Assembly: GCA_016839245.1 (NCBI GenBank) | Contig: JAEOUN010000040.1 | Coordinates: 1-52,563, forward strand | DNA from: Candidatus Thorarchaeota archaeon | Lineage (GTDB): Archaea > Asgardarchaeota > Thorarchaeia > Thorarchaeales > Thorarchaeaceae | Direction: 5' to 3' | Length of the DNA stretch: 52,563 nt | Part shown: positions 1 through 8,894 of the stretch, one piece after another | Position numbering within the stretch: the first letter of the stretch is position 1 | How the letters are laid out: each line of letters begins with the position of its first letter | Program-made: the position numbers and the translations under genes | The notes under the pieces: model-generated | The model's input: the letters and a program-made list of their open reading frames with translations, nothing else | Databases searched by the model: none | What the model was told of the DNA's origin: nothing

Positions 1-418
1 CCTCAGAAGGTTCCACAACACGGTCAGGAAGGTCAGTCTTGTTTGCTACGAGCACCAGGGGAATATCTTTGCCTATCGCCTTCTTCAACTCGTCCAGCCA
101 TTCCTCAAGTACAATGAAAGTCCTTCGCCGTGTCACATCGAATACTAGGAGTCCGCCGCTGCTTCCTCGGTAGTACATTGGACGAAGAATTTGGAACCGC
201 GATTGACCCGCTACGTCCCAAATCTGCAATTTAACAGTCGTTTTGCTCGAATCAGGCTTTATAATCTCTACATTTTTGACAGCAAATTGAGACCCAATGG
301 TTGTCTTATAGTCAGTCCTAAAGAAGCCATGGGAGAAGCGCGTGACGATGGCAGTCTTACCAACTGCACCTTCTCCTAATACAACGATTTTAAAGAGGAA
401 GTCATAGGTACTACTCAT
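1..418 (-). CDS. Ras/Rab-like small GTPase (C-terminus cut by window edge)
   Basis: A GTP-binding switch protein of the Ras/Rab/Arf superfamily. The 139 visible residues contain the P-loop GEGAVGKT (G1, near residue 15), a switch-I threonine in TTIG, the G3 motif as DVAGQ (DxxGQ) and the G4 motif NKTD. The G5 region and C-terminus lie outside the window. The ATG at 418 follows a strong Shine-Dalgarno GGAGGG eight bases upstream, so the N-terminus is secure. It starts straight into the G-domain, without a signal peptide or membrane segment, so it is probably cytosolic. Glutamine after DVAG is the catalytic position, which implies intrinsic or GAP-stimulated hydrolysis. It is transcribed divergently from a membrane protein with a possible roadblock/longin-like domain. 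Abundant Ras-like GTPases are a hallmark of Asgard archaea. Effector and pathway are unknown. Confidence 0.95.
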   Translation of the reverse strand, partial: MSSTYDFLFKIVVLGEGAVGKTAIVTRFSHGFFRTDYKTTIGSQFAVKNVEIIKPDSSKTTVKLQIWDVAGQSRFQILRPMYYRGSSGGLLVFDVTRRRTFIVLEEWLDELKKAIGKDIPLVLVANKTDLPDRVVEPSE

Positions 419-667
419 AAAACAACCCTCCGGATGTTAAAGAGACCCGGACTAATAATTTTGACTGTGATATCGTTATATGAAGAGTCTGTGCATGTAT
501 ACATCCTAGGTCCCCGTTCTGCAAATTCATGTGAATCGTTAGTATGCGGTCAAACCGTAAGGGGTCGAATGAACCTAATAAGGTTTCGCGAGATGTTGAA
601 CATGCATTTTAAAAGTGGCTGAAAAAGACAAACAGCCAAATGATTGGCGTTCTGAGTGAGATTGACA
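419..667. promoter_or_regulatory. Divergent intergenic region, small GTPase / membrane protein
   Basis: About 250 bases separate two divergent genes. On the minus side GGAGGG near 428-433 is the ribosome-binding site of the GTPase. On the plus side a TTTTAAAA box near 607-614 is a plausible TATA element for the gene starting at 668. I see no RNA gene here. Short reading frames in this stretch lack ribosome-binding sites and recognisable sequence. Confidence 0.4.
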
Positions 668-1723
668 ATGGAACGTGCAGAAAAACCAGAACTGATAGTG
701 GAAGCAGAGGAGATACTCAAGAAGTATGCACGGGAGTTGTCTCTTGATAGTATCTCAATCTTCAGAAAAGATGGGATGTTTTTCTATTCATCAGACCCCA
801 CGATCTATCAGCAAGAGAATGCGGAATTCCTCTTTGATCTTCTTGAATACATTACCTATGACTTTGTCATTGGCGTACCTGTCACAATCATGGCACATGA
901 TGACACGCGTTGCTTGATTATTAGACCAATATACCTAGGAGATTGGGGAGAGGTCGAAGGATGGTATATAGTACTAGGAAGCTGCGCCAGGATGCAGTGT
1001 AAGAATCTCTCTGAAAATCTTAGAGAGCAAGCGAAGCAGGTCATGAGGAAGGACCTCTCTGAGCATCTAGCGTCAGGCGAGGAACGAGAGAGACTCCAGA
1101 CTATGTTTGATCTCCCACAGATACTTAGTATCGAATTTGAGATGAATGATGATACCACCATTACTATTGATGGAGATGATGGCATTATCATACAACAATA
1201 TGGAGAATCACCATGGTGGGTAGATACCAAATCCTCTCGACGTCTTCCGACGCTCCTAAAAGAATTGGATAATATGGATGAGTTCTTCCAGATGAGGACA
1301 CACGGAATCCTTGAACCGGATTTACGTCTGAAGGCTAGAGGAAAGCCCGATTATACAACATCGATCGAAATAATGAAAATAATCATCATATACAATGCAT
1401 TGTTCATTATTCCCTTTCTCATGATGGATCTAAACGCCGTTCTCGAGCTTGCTGTGGTTTTGGTAGTTGTAAATCCGTTTCTTTTATTCATCGCTTATAT
1501 AGACATGAAGGATAGTATGAAAAATGACTGTATTTGCCCATGCTTTCTCTTCCTAGTTGGTTTCTTATCAATAATAGGTTCTATTGGACAGATGGTGATA
1601 GACTATGAACCAACAGGACTTTTTGCACTCCTATTAGGAATCTATGGCGTAATTGGAGGTATCTTATTCACGGTGATACGATGGGAACGAAGTCAACCAC
1701 TAAATTCGAGTAAGGAGAATTGA
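668..1723 (+). CDS. Membrane protein with possible roadblock/longin-like N-terminal domain
   Basis: Not assigned to a known family. Residues 1 to about 130 are soluble, with an alternating pattern: helix, a beta hairpin around SISIFRKDGMFFYSS, a helix, a second group of strands, then a long helix. This resembles the roadblock/LC7 or longin fold, but only by pattern. A middle acidic soluble part follows to about residue 230, then four hydrophobic segments end in a short basic tail (WERSQPLNSSKEN). It would therefore be membrane-bound with a large cytosolic head. ATG 668 is preferred because GTGAG lies just upstream; a GTG at 656 in the same frame would add four residues. It faces a small GTPase across a shared promoter region. 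Roadblock-type domains are frequent GTPase partners in Asgard archaea, so a regulatory role towards that GTPase is a reasonable but unproven inference. Confidence 0.6.
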   Translation: MERAEKPELIVEAEEILKKYARELSLDSISIFRKDGMFFYSSDPTIYQQENAEFLFDLLEYITYDFVIGVPVTIMAHDDTRCLIIRPIYLGDWGEVEGWYIVLGSCARMQCKNLSENLREQAKQVMRKDLSEHLASGEERERLQTMFDLPQILSIEFEMNDDTTITIDGDDGIIIQQYGESPWWVDTKSSRRLPTLLKELDNMDEFFQMRTHGILEPDLRLKARGKPDYTTSIEIMKIIIIYNALFIIPFLMMDLNAVLELAVVLVVVNPFLLFIAYIDMKDSMKNDCICPCFLFLVGFLSIIGSIGQMVIDYEPTGLFALLLGIYGVIGGILFTVIRWERSQPLNSSKEN

Positions 1724-1737
1724 TAATCCCAGATTGA

Positions 1738-1756
1738 GTCTACAGTAAGCGTAGAC
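1738..1756. other. Small inverted repeat (6-bp stem)
   Basis: GTCTAC (1738-1743) and GTAGAC (1751-1756) pair perfectly around a seven-base loop, just after the stop codon of the upstream plus-strand gene. It could help end that transcript or be chance; no U-tract follows directly. Confidence 0.3.
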
Positions 1757-1836
1757 AACTCTACGACTATTCTTGTGACTAGGACAGAATAGAGATGATT
1801 TCTTCCTTTCCTGTAAAGAAAATTAAAAAGGACGTA

Positions 1837-1856
1837 ACTGGGATTAAAATCCCAGT
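1837..1856. terminator. Perfect hairpin between convergent genes, probable bidirectional terminator
   Basis: ACTGGGAT (1837-1844) and ATCCCAGT (1849-1856) form an eight-base-pair stem with a TAAA loop. It lies between the end of the membrane-protein gene at 1723 and the end of the protease gene at 1869. The sequence on its left is A-rich (aaaattaaaaag on the plus strand, a U-rich run for the minus-strand transcript), which fits intrinsic termination of the protease mRNA. Confidence 0.5.
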
Positions 1857-1868
1857 ACTAATTCATAA

Positions 1869-4800
1869 CTAGTTCTTGCGTTTTATTAGTATTATCACTA
1901 CAATAATTACCGCCAGTGAACCTGCAGATACAAACATCACCATTATCGATAATGGAGACATCTCTGATGGTTGTGAGCTGGTATTTGTATCAGTGGTTTG
2001 TGTGTTTGTGCTTGTTTCTGTGTTACTAGTCGTTGTGTTAGAGGTAGTGCTGGTCGAGGCATTCGCAGTGATCGTAACGATGACAATGTCAGAGATCGAG
2101 TTCCCAGCAAGATCCCAGAAAGTTATAGTAAATGTATACGTACCAACAGAGAGCCCATCAATGGAGTAATTCAATCCGTTAGTCCATACACCAGATAAAA
2201 CTAAATCGTCGTTTCGATACAGCTCATAATTGCCCGGATTCAAATCTGTGCAAGTCCAGACAATAGAATTACCTGTCGAGCCTTCATTGTATTCAATATC
2301 TGAAGGAGTAGATACCAGAGGATCTGTTCTATCAACAGTCAAAGCCATTGGAACAATGATGATATTATCCACATAGTCCAATGCATACATCTGGAATTCA
2401 TAATGACCTTCAGGTATTGTATCCAAGAGATAGCAACAAACCAAGTAAGTTGTTGCGTTAATGATATCAACTGTGCCACCGCAGAAGTATGATGCAATAC
2501 TTCCTGACCAGAAGTTGACATCTTTTATTGGTGAGCCACCCAGACTGTTGACGTAGAGTGCTACTGTAATATTGTCACCTGTCTGATAAGGAACAACTGC
2601 AGACACAAGACGAGGAGCTGTATTGTCAACAAGAGTGCTGGCAGTATCCGTGTACAGACTGCCTACAATTGTTGCTCTTGCAGTAACGTCATGTTCTTCC
2701 TCTGTAAAAGTAGTTGTATCCCATGAATACGTCCACGAGCCCACTCCAGACGCATAGCCTTGTGAAATTCCATCGATTAGAATCTCAACTGATGATATCG
2801 GGTCCATTTCACTTATCAATTGTACATTATCAACATAGACGCCTTGTCTAACAACTGAAGAATCACTATGAAAGAAGAATCCTATTCTAGTAGCACTAGT
2901 AGGTATAGAGAAGGAGAAGTGTTCCCAATCAGTAGTAGTACCAAGTGTATAGGGAGTAGTCCATGTTCCACTGATATAATACCCAGGACTGAACCAATCG
3001 TATCCATCCTCCACATCAGCCCAATAATCAAAAGACATTGTAGCAGAACCAAAATCACTAATATCAACATAGCAATATGCATAGGAATCGGCATCATTTT
3101 CATATTCTGAGCCAATGTCCCAGATATCAATATCATCAACTGTCATACTACCTGTATAGTCACCTTGGAATATGAATGCAAAATAGAGAGTAGAGCAGAT
3201 TGCATCATCGGGTAGTAGAATCTCCTGTTCACCCACAAAAGAGAAACTTTCACCCACTGGAGCCCACCATCTCTCAAGGTAATAGAACAACGAACCGTTG
3301 GTAGAATAGAGTACACTAGCAAAATTATTGGCCTGTGCGTTGTCAACTTCATAATCCATCCAGAACGTGAGGCAGAGCTCCGTGGCAGATGATCTGTCCA
3401 ATGGTCCTTGAATCACCCATTCCTTTACATCAGACATGCCTCCAGTCGATGCTTGTATCTGATATTGTGTTGATGTGCCAATTGGATACCATTTGTTTTC
3501 ATTCAGGCCAGCACTATAGCGAGTCCATCCTGTTGGCCAATACCAGACTGGCATTATGAAGTGTTCAGTGTAGACCGCAGTTGATGAAGGAGAACCTCCA
3601 CACCAAATTGAACTACCTCCTGTGTATGTATGGTAGGTATCTACACCCCATAACTGATCACCATTATCAGAATTCGCATCATTTGTGTACCATGGCTGCT
3701 CAAAGGATCCAGGCTCAAATCCCGTATCTATGATAGTGTCAGCAGAATCGCCCAGTGCAGTTCCAGTGATCTCAACAGTTCCACTCACATAAGGATCAAT
3801 TTCCAATTCAATCGTTGGAATAGCTAGAAATGCACTTACCTCTTCTTGAGGTTGATTGTCGTGAATTGTATACGGAGTCTCAGTAGAAGTTGCTTCTACA
3901 TCCCAAAGATATGAATGAACACTAAAGCTCTCTAAAACACCAGACAGGGGCCATACAGAATCACCAATCAATAGGATAAACTCATTCTCCCATCTAGTAC
4001 TCAGATAGGGAGAGAAATCACTCAAGTCGAAAACGATATGATTGCCCGGAAATGGATGATTCTGATAGAGGCCAGAGTCATCAGCCATTAATACTCCAAA
4101 ATTCAAAGATGTGTAGTATTCCTCATAACCATTCACTTCAAGAGATATCATTATTCCTGCATCTAATACATCCCCTCTTTTTTCATGTGAGACACGGATA
4201 GATCCTGTCAGACTGGGAGTATAAGGTTGCTCAATCACATCACAATAATAGAACACACACTGTGAAAGTCTAGAGTCTTTTACTGCTTCATAAGACATCC
4301 ACCAAAAACCACCATCACCCCAATCAGAACCCCATGAGTTTACTAATAAGAAGGCACCGGGTCCATCAGTTGTGGATTTGTCATCATCATACCCAACGAC
4401 GCATACTGCATGACCCCCACCCAAAGCACCAGTAGCATGACTTGTTGTATAGATGTTATTCTCACTATCAAAACCATAGAATGCAGTTCTCGTAAAGATT
4501 CCCATAAGAGCCGTATTTCCGGCGGCAAGGTAAGCTTTCAGTACAGCTAAATCACTATCACTATAGAGAGAATCCCATTCAGGTTCCAGAGTTCGATAGC
4601 TCATCGCTTCTGTATATGCAGCTTCGGATGGCCATGATATGCAATCTGTATCGCTATAAGGCATGTTTGTCATGGTTGCACAACCAAAAGATTCTGTGAG
4701 CATAGCCGCATCATAGAAATAAGACCCAGAGTCAGTACCATCATTAATCTGGTTGTAGATGTATGCAGGACTAAACTGATGACTTGATACTGAAGTATCC

Positions 4801-5273
4801 CAATATCCATTCGCCACAGCTATCTGATGGCTAAGGCAATAATATCCCCATGCCCAGCCAACACAAGAGCCTTGAGAACCCTGATCACCAATTGGTGGAA
4901 GTCCAGCTAGATTAGATATACTTGGAGGAATAGGATCATCCGCCAGGATTGATTCAACAGTGGCACTTCTCCTATACTCTTCATATTGGGAGATGTCATC
5001 AAAGATCAATCCAGACTCTCTATAGTCAGGTATAGTTGACGGATCTGCAAATATTTGTTGATCTACTGGCACATAGACAGGTAGCTGTGTATCTTGAAGT
5101 TCAGAGGCAAAACCAGATACATTCGTAGTATTCTGCAGAGTTGCATCAGTATTGCTTTTTATTACAAAATTGATGTTTGTATTAGAAATGATTGTTGAAG
5201 CCAGCAATATACTGAATAGAATTAATGAAATTTCCTTCCTCAATTTACATAACACTCCAAGATTTGGCTGCAA
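1869..5273 (-). CDS. Large surface-anchored papain-like (C1A) cysteine protease
   Basis: A secreted or surface peptidase of 1134 residues. Residues about 10-32 form a signal peptide or N-terminal membrane segment. The papain-type domain covers about 120-345: oxyanion-hole Q131 and nucleophile C137 in QGSQGSC, histidine H288 in GGGHAV, and N312 in VNSWG. The triad is complete. Downstream are beta-rich regions: one around 370-500, a probable jelly-roll or MAM-like segment around 510-830, and Ig-like modules around 840-1060. A Ser/Thr/Asn-rich stalk, a single membrane helix and a basic RKN tail follow. The protein is therefore probably held on the outer face of the membrane with the protease outside. 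The frame opens with TTG at 5273; a GTG at 5255 would give a more typical signal peptide, so the start is unsure. Secreted papain-like proteases with beta-sandwich modules fit extracellular protein scavenging. Confidence 0.88.
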   Translation of the reverse strand: MQPNLGVLCKLRKEISLILFSILLASTIISNTNINFVIKSNTDATLQNTTNVSGFASELQDTQLPVYVPVDQQIFADPSTIPDYRESGLIFDDISQYEEYRRSATVESILADDPIPPSISNLAGLPPIGDQGSQGSCVGWAWGYYCLSHQIAVANGYWDTSVSSHQFSPAYIYNQINDGTDSGSYFYDAAMLTESFGCATMTNMPYSDTDCISWPSEAAYTEAMSYRTLEPEWDSLYSDSDLAVLKAYLAAGNTALMGIFTRTAFYGFDSENNIYTTSHATGALGGGHAVCVVGYDDDKSTTDGPGAFLLVNSWGSDWGDGGFWWMSYEAVKDSRLSQCVFYYCDVIEQPYTPSLTGSIRVSHEKRGDVLDAGIMISLEVNGYEEYYTSLNFGVLMADDSGLYQNHPFPGNHIVFDLSDFSPYLSTRWENEFILLIGDSVWPLSGVLESFSVHSYLWDVEATSTETPYTIHDNQPQEEVSAFLAIPTIELEIDPYVSGTVEITGTALGDSADTIIDTGFEPGSFEQPWYTNDANSDNGDQLWGVDTYHTYTGGSSIWCGGSPSSTAVYTEHFIMPVWYWPTGWTRYSAGLNENKWYPIGTSTQYQIQASTGGMSDVKEWVIQGPLDRSSATELCLTFWMDYEVDNAQANNFASVLYSTNGSLFYYLERWWAPVGESFSFVGEQEILLPDDAICSTLYFAFIFQGDYTGSMTVDDIDIWDIGSEYENDADSYAYCYVDISDFGSATMSFDYWADVEDGYDWFSPGYYISGTWTTPYTLGTTTDWEHFSFSIPTSATRIGFFFHSDSSVVRQGVYVDNVQLISEMDPISSVEILIDGISQGYASGVGSWTYSWDTTTFTEEEHDVTARATIVGSLYTDTASTLVDNTAPRLVSAVVPYQTGDNITVALYVNSLGGSPIKDVNFWSGSIASYFCGGTVDIINATTYLVCCYLLDTIPEGHYEFQMYALDYVDNIIIVPMALTVDRTDPLVSTPSDIEYNEGSTGNSIVWTCTDLNPGNYELYRNDDLVLSGVWTNGLNYSIDGLSVGTYTFTITFWDLAGNSISDIVIVTITANASTSTTSNTTTSNTETSTNTQTTDTNTSSQPSEMSPLSIMVMFVSAGSLAVIIVVIILIKRKN

Positions 5274-5447
5274 ATGTACTTATTATCTATATTGGTGGTT
5301 AATGAAAAAAAACGGAGTACACAATTATCATTACTAAAAAAGAGAGCTTCATCTGTGTGAAATCGCATTATTGGATTTTTAGAAATTCCAATCCGAAAAT
5401 TGGTAATAGGTCCAAGAGATTCACGAGCCATAATATAAGAGAGAGTC

Positions 5448-6134
5448 CTATTCAGGTTGTTCTATCTCCACCGAGTAATATTCCGTATTTTCTGAAGATT
5501 GATTTTTCTGAGTCAAGAAGATGCTCAGGATAAATAAAAGGGTAAACACCCCGTCAATCGAGAATAAAATAAGAATCGGTAATGTGAGAAGTATTTGTAA
5601 CAGTGTAAAGGTGAATCCGATTGCAATTACACTTAGACCAAGTATGGAAAATAGAATGCCAAAAGGAGTAGCTTCCTCATTGCGGTGCATTCCAATGCTG
5701 CATCCCAACGAATGACCCGCAAGGGCTCCGAGATATGCCAGAGAGAGAAGTTGATAGTTATATGAATTGAATTCAGTCGAAATGAGAGCCGTCCAATCTG
5801 CTAGACCATCATCAATTAGGCCATAGATACCAGAACCAGCCCAGACATTAAAGATCCCAAAAGAAGTCATTACAATGACACCAGAAACGACTCCAATGAC
5901 CATTGAAACAATTGTACCAAGACACCATTTGAGATTCACCGTAGTTCGTCGCATGAGGATTACGCCACAGATGCTCGTTATGATGAATGCACCACCAAGC
6001 GCCAGTGCAAGCCCGTCAAGTAATAATACTTGGATTAGACTTGTGTAGAAAGTGTCCAGCTGCATGAAACTATCACCGAGTAATAAGATTGGCAAATCCC
6101 ATGGCATATAAAGATGCAGGCTCTTAACATTCAA
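5448..6134 (-). CDS. Hypothetical multi-pass membrane protein
   Basis: Not recognised. The roughly 219-228 residue product contains five or six hydrophobic segments, including a hairpin around GLALALGGAFIITSICGVILM and a C-terminal pair ending in a short glutamate-rich cytosolic tail. There are no catalytic motifs. The frame starts at TTG 6134, overlapping the stop of the upstream alpha/beta hydrolase by four bases, so the two genes are likely co-transcribed and translationally coupled. An ATG at 6107 is the alternative start, giving 219 residues; neither has a clear Shine-Dalgarno. The pairing with a hydrolase suggests a link but does not identify a substrate. Confidence 0.7.
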   Translation of the reverse strand: MNVKSLHLYMPWDLPILLLGDSFMQLDTFYTSLIQVLLLDGLALALGGAFIITSICGVILMRRTTVNLKWCLGTIVSMVIGVVSGVIVMTSFGIFNVWAGSGIYGLIDDGLADWTALISTEFNSYNYQLLSLAYLGALAGHSLGCSIGMHRNEEATPFGILFSILGLSVIAIGFTFTLLQILLTLPILILFSIDGVFTLLFILSIFLTQKNQSSENTEYYSVEIEQPE

Positions 6135-6925
6135 TGATAGTTTTCTGCCCAGCTGACAAATTTAAGCAGGAGTCGGTTAAACTCATCAGGCTGTTCAACC
6201 ATAGGAGAGTGATCAGCATTTCGTACAATTGCAATATCAGAATGTGGTAGTTTCTTTACGAGATCATAGGCCACTCTGGGAGGAATGATATCATCATGCT
6301 CACCCACAATAACAAAAGTCGGAATATGAATTTCAGAGATTCTGTCTGTAATATCGAATTTATCACAAGCAATCAAGTCGCGTTGCATGATGTTGGGATG
6401 AGCAGAACGAACTTCATCTTCATACTTCTTAATCTTGTAAGTATCAGAAAACTCCTCATAGACACGAGATTTAAACATGAAAATTCTATCTTCAACAGCC
6501 TCTCTCACCAGCCCTGTAGCTAACTTGGAGAGTTCAAGGTCAGGAGAAGTGTCAACTAAGACCAAAGCCTTTGGAATGTTTTTGCACCCGTCCAATATGT
6601 AAGACATCGCTACTCCGCCGCCCATACTATGACCAATCATAACAAATTCGTCCAAGTCGAGATGGTTAACTAAAGCATCAACTTCACGACAATATCCTTC
6701 GCTAATAGAAGCCTCTTCTTCACTGTACTCTGATTTCCCATGTCCCGAAAGGTCAAGAGCAATCACTCTGTGGGTTTTTGAGAACTCTTTTAGCTGTAGT
6801 GACCAGCAGACATGTGATGATCCAGCTCCGTGGATAAAGAATAACGGAATGCCTTTTGTTCTGTCATTGCGACTATCAACGTCAACATAATGTAATTCTA
6901 AGCTGTTGTATTGGAAGGAAGGCAT
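6131..6925 (-). CDS. Alpha/beta-hydrolase fold enzyme
   Basis: A soluble serine hydrolase of 264 residues, the usual length for a single-domain alpha/beta hydrolase. Oxyanion-hole HGAGSS lies near residues 32-37, the nucleophile elbow is GHSMGG with S100, the acid is D211 or D212 in GEHDD, and the base is H239 in NADHSP. The order and spacing are those of esterases, lactonases and haloperoxidase-like enzymes, so the fold and mechanism are secure but the substrate cannot be read from sequence. Residues about 125-180 form the helical lid. The stop overlaps the start of the downstream membrane-protein gene. A divergent promoter region of about 100 bases separates it from the phosphohexomutase gene. 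Confidence 0.9.
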   Translation of the reverse strand: MPSFQYNSLELHYVDVDSRNDRTKGIPLFFIHGAGSSHVCWSLQLKEFSKTHRVIALDLSGHGKSEYSEEEASISEGYCREVDALVNHLDLDEFVMIGHSMGGGVAMSYILDGCKNIPKALVLVDTSPDLELSKLATGLVREAVEDRIFMFKSRVYEEFSDTYKIKKYEDEVRSAHPNIMQRDLIACDKFDITDRISEIHIPTFVIVGEHDDIIPPRVAYDLVKKLPHSDIAIVRNADHSPMVEQPDEFNRLLLKFVSWAENYH

Positions 6926-7027
6926 AAGTTCTCTCCAGCATTATATGTTAAGAATATATTTTGAATCGTTCATTGTGCTTTAGGTATCTTTTTCTTAATG
7001 TAAGCAATCAGATGTCTAGTGACTCCA

Positions 7028-8404
7028 ATGAAGGACAGACTCTTTGGAACAACAGGTGTACGTAAGATATACGGCGAAGAGTTCGATCTTGAGATGGCAT
7101 TGAACCTTGGAAAAGCACTTGGAACTATGCTTGGAGGTGGAACTGCATTACTGGCAAGAGATGCAAGAACAACAGGAGAGATGCTAGCTGATGTACTCTC
7201 AGCAGGAATCATTTCTACAGGAGTCAATGTCGTTCGAGCTGGAATCATTCCAACACCAACTCTTGCATTTCTGACGATGAAGGGAAAGTACGATGCGGGG
7301 CTTATGGTTACAGCATCACACAATCCTCCAGAGTATACGGGTATCAAGTTCTGGTCAAAGACAAGCATGGGATTTACTGAAGCTGAGGAGAGGCAACTTG
7401 AGGACATCTATGAGTCACAAAAATTCACAAAAGCAACTTGGGACAACCTTGGCACCGAGTATAAAATTGAGACTGCAGTAGAGGAACACATCAATGCCAT
7501 TTTGGAGAGATGTGACACAGAGCTAATCAAATCAAAATCATTCACCATTGTAGTAGATCCAGGTAATGGTGCTGCATGTACTCTGACACCCTATCTTGTG
7601 CAACGACTAGCAAACAAGGTTGTTACCATTAATGGGCAATTAGATGGTCATTTTCCAGGAAGAAGATCCGAACCAGATGAAGACTCATTGGGAGACCTCA
7701 TACAAATTGTCAAAGACACCGGTGCAGACTTGGGTATAGCACATGATGGCGATAGCGATAGAGTTGTTTTTGTTACAGAGAATGGAGAGGTCATCAGAGG
7801 GGACAGGACAATTGCGCTCCTCGCTCAAGACTACCTCATGACAGCAAAACGAGGAACTGTGGTCACCACTGTAGATAGTTCTCTAGTCCTGGATGAGATT
7901 GTTGAGAGGCAGGGAGGAAAGTCAATCAGAACGCCAGTCGGGGACATCCAAGTCGCAAGAAAGGTGAAAGAGGAAAATGCAGTCATGGGTGGAGAAGCAT
8001 GTGGCGTGTTTATCCTTCCGGAACTTCATCTTGCACCTGAGCCGTTCCTAGCAATATGCAGAGTACTGGAGAAAATGGCTCGCACAGGGAAGACTCTTGG
8101 TGAATTGATTAATGATGTTCCACAATATCCATTGATGAAGACCAAGATACAATGTCCTAGTGATAAAAAGATCATAATCATGGATAAGGTGACTAAGGAA
8201 CTACCTAAAGAATTGAATAATGTATCACAGATTATTACTGTCGATGGCCTTGGAATTATCTTAAAAGACGGATGGATACTTATTCGACCTTCTGGAACTG
8301 AGCCGGTCATAAGACTGACCTGCGAAGCGGCAACAAAGGCACTTGTTGAAAGATTATTGAGTGAGACAAAAGCACTTGTTGAAAAAACTATCAATGAAGT
8401 GTAA
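7028..8404 (+). CDS. glmM: Phosphoglucosamine mutase / phosphomannomutase family enzyme
   Basis: Interconverts hexosamine- or hexose-6-phosphate and 1-phosphate through a phosphoserine. The protein of 458 residues has all four alpha-D-phosphohexomutase signatures: N-terminal RLFGTTGVR, phosphoserine loop TASHNPP (S97), metal-binding DGDSDR (D240, D242, D244) and the phosphate-binding RPSGTEP near 420-426. Archaeal members with this LFGT(T/D)G start usually act on glucosamine-6-P, though phosphomannomutase activity cannot be excluded. ATG 7028 matches the family N-terminus; GTG 7019 would add three residues. Its product feeds UDP-GlcNAc synthesis, which is relevant because two genes downstream lies a set of enzymes starting from UDP-GlcNAc (BshA, BshB, BshC) and later in the window a UDP-sugar dehydrogenase. 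Confidence 0.85.
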   Translation: MKDRLFGTTGVRKIYGEEFDLEMALNLGKALGTMLGGGTALLARDARTTGEMLADVLSAGIISTGVNVVRAGIIPTPTLAFLTMKGKYDAGLMVTASHNPPEYTGIKFWSKTSMGFTEAEERQLEDIYESQKFTKATWDNLGTEYKIETAVEEHINAILERCDTELIKSKSFTIVVDPGNGAACTLTPYLVQRLANKVVTINGQLDGHFPGRRSEPDEDSLGDLIQIVKDTGADLGIAHDGDSDRVVFVTENGEVIRGDRTIALLAQDYLMTAKRGTVVTTVDSSLVLDEIVERQGGKSIRTPVGDIQVARKVKEENAVMGGEACGVFILPELHLAPEPFLAICRVLEKMARTGKTLGELINDVPQYPLMKTKIQCPSDKKIIIMDKVTKELPKELNNVSQIITVDGLGIILKDGWILIRPSGTEPVIRLTCEAATKALVERLLSETKALVEKTINEV

Positions 8405-8479
8405 TTTGTAAAAATAATTATGCAAGCAATGTTTATAGCAGCAACACATCATTTGAACACAACACATGGAGCAATATCA

Positions 8480-8884
8480 ATGCCTGATGATAGAAAAGAA
8501 CTTGAAGAAGCAGTAATGGATGAGTTCGAGTGGGCTCTCCAGGACCCTAATACTGAAAAGATTCGTCAACTTGGTGAAGTAGTAAGTATCATCACAACGA
8601 AGCTTACAGAAGCAATCAGCGAACTTCAAGTTATAGTTAACCAACTACAATCGAAGGTTGGAAGTCTAGAATCAAAGGTGGATTCATTATCAAGTCGTAT
8701 TGCTAGCGGCGCATCAGTTTCTGCAGGACCTGCATCAACGGGTGAAGGAGCAGGTGCTGAACCTATTCCGACTTTGGACAAGCCTGCCGATGCACCTCCA
8801 GCGGCCGGTGGCGGCATGAGTATGATGGGTGAATTAAAACAGCTTCTTGCAGCAAGAAGAAGAAAATCAGAAACTTCGGAGTAG
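8480..8884 (+). CDS. Small coiled-coil protein with Pro/Ala-rich linker and basic actin-regulator-like tail
   Basis: A protein of 134 residues, not assigned to a family. Residues 1-30 are acidic and helical, about 31-73 form a coiled coil (heptads through ISELQVIVNQLQSKVGSLES), 75-112 are a flexible Ala/Gly/Pro/Ser linker, and the tail MSMMGELKQLLAARRRK (113-129) is a short amphipathic helix ending in a basic cluster. That layout and tail resemble the C-terminal actin-binding motif of Ena/VASP proteins (LMEEMxxxLARRRK type) and the formin DAD. This is a motif resemblance only. ATG 8480 is chosen because GGAG lies nine bases upstream; the frame is open to an ATG at 8420 without such a site. 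It is co-oriented 75 bases after the phosphohexomutase gene and converges on bshB. Confidence 0.7.
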   Translation: MPDDRKELEEAVMDEFEWALQDPNTEKIRQLGEVVSIITTKLTEAISELQVIVNQLQSKVGSLESKVDSLSSRIASGASVSAGPASTGEGAGAEPIPTLDKPADAPPAAGGGMSMMGELKQLLAARRRKSETSE

Positions 8885-8894
8885 TTAGTTCCGT

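Noticed and set aside
2868..3352. Several overlapping reading frames within the protease gene
   Set aside because: They lack ribosome-binding sites and have low-complexity translations typical of shadow frames; the protease frame is supported by its triad and domains.
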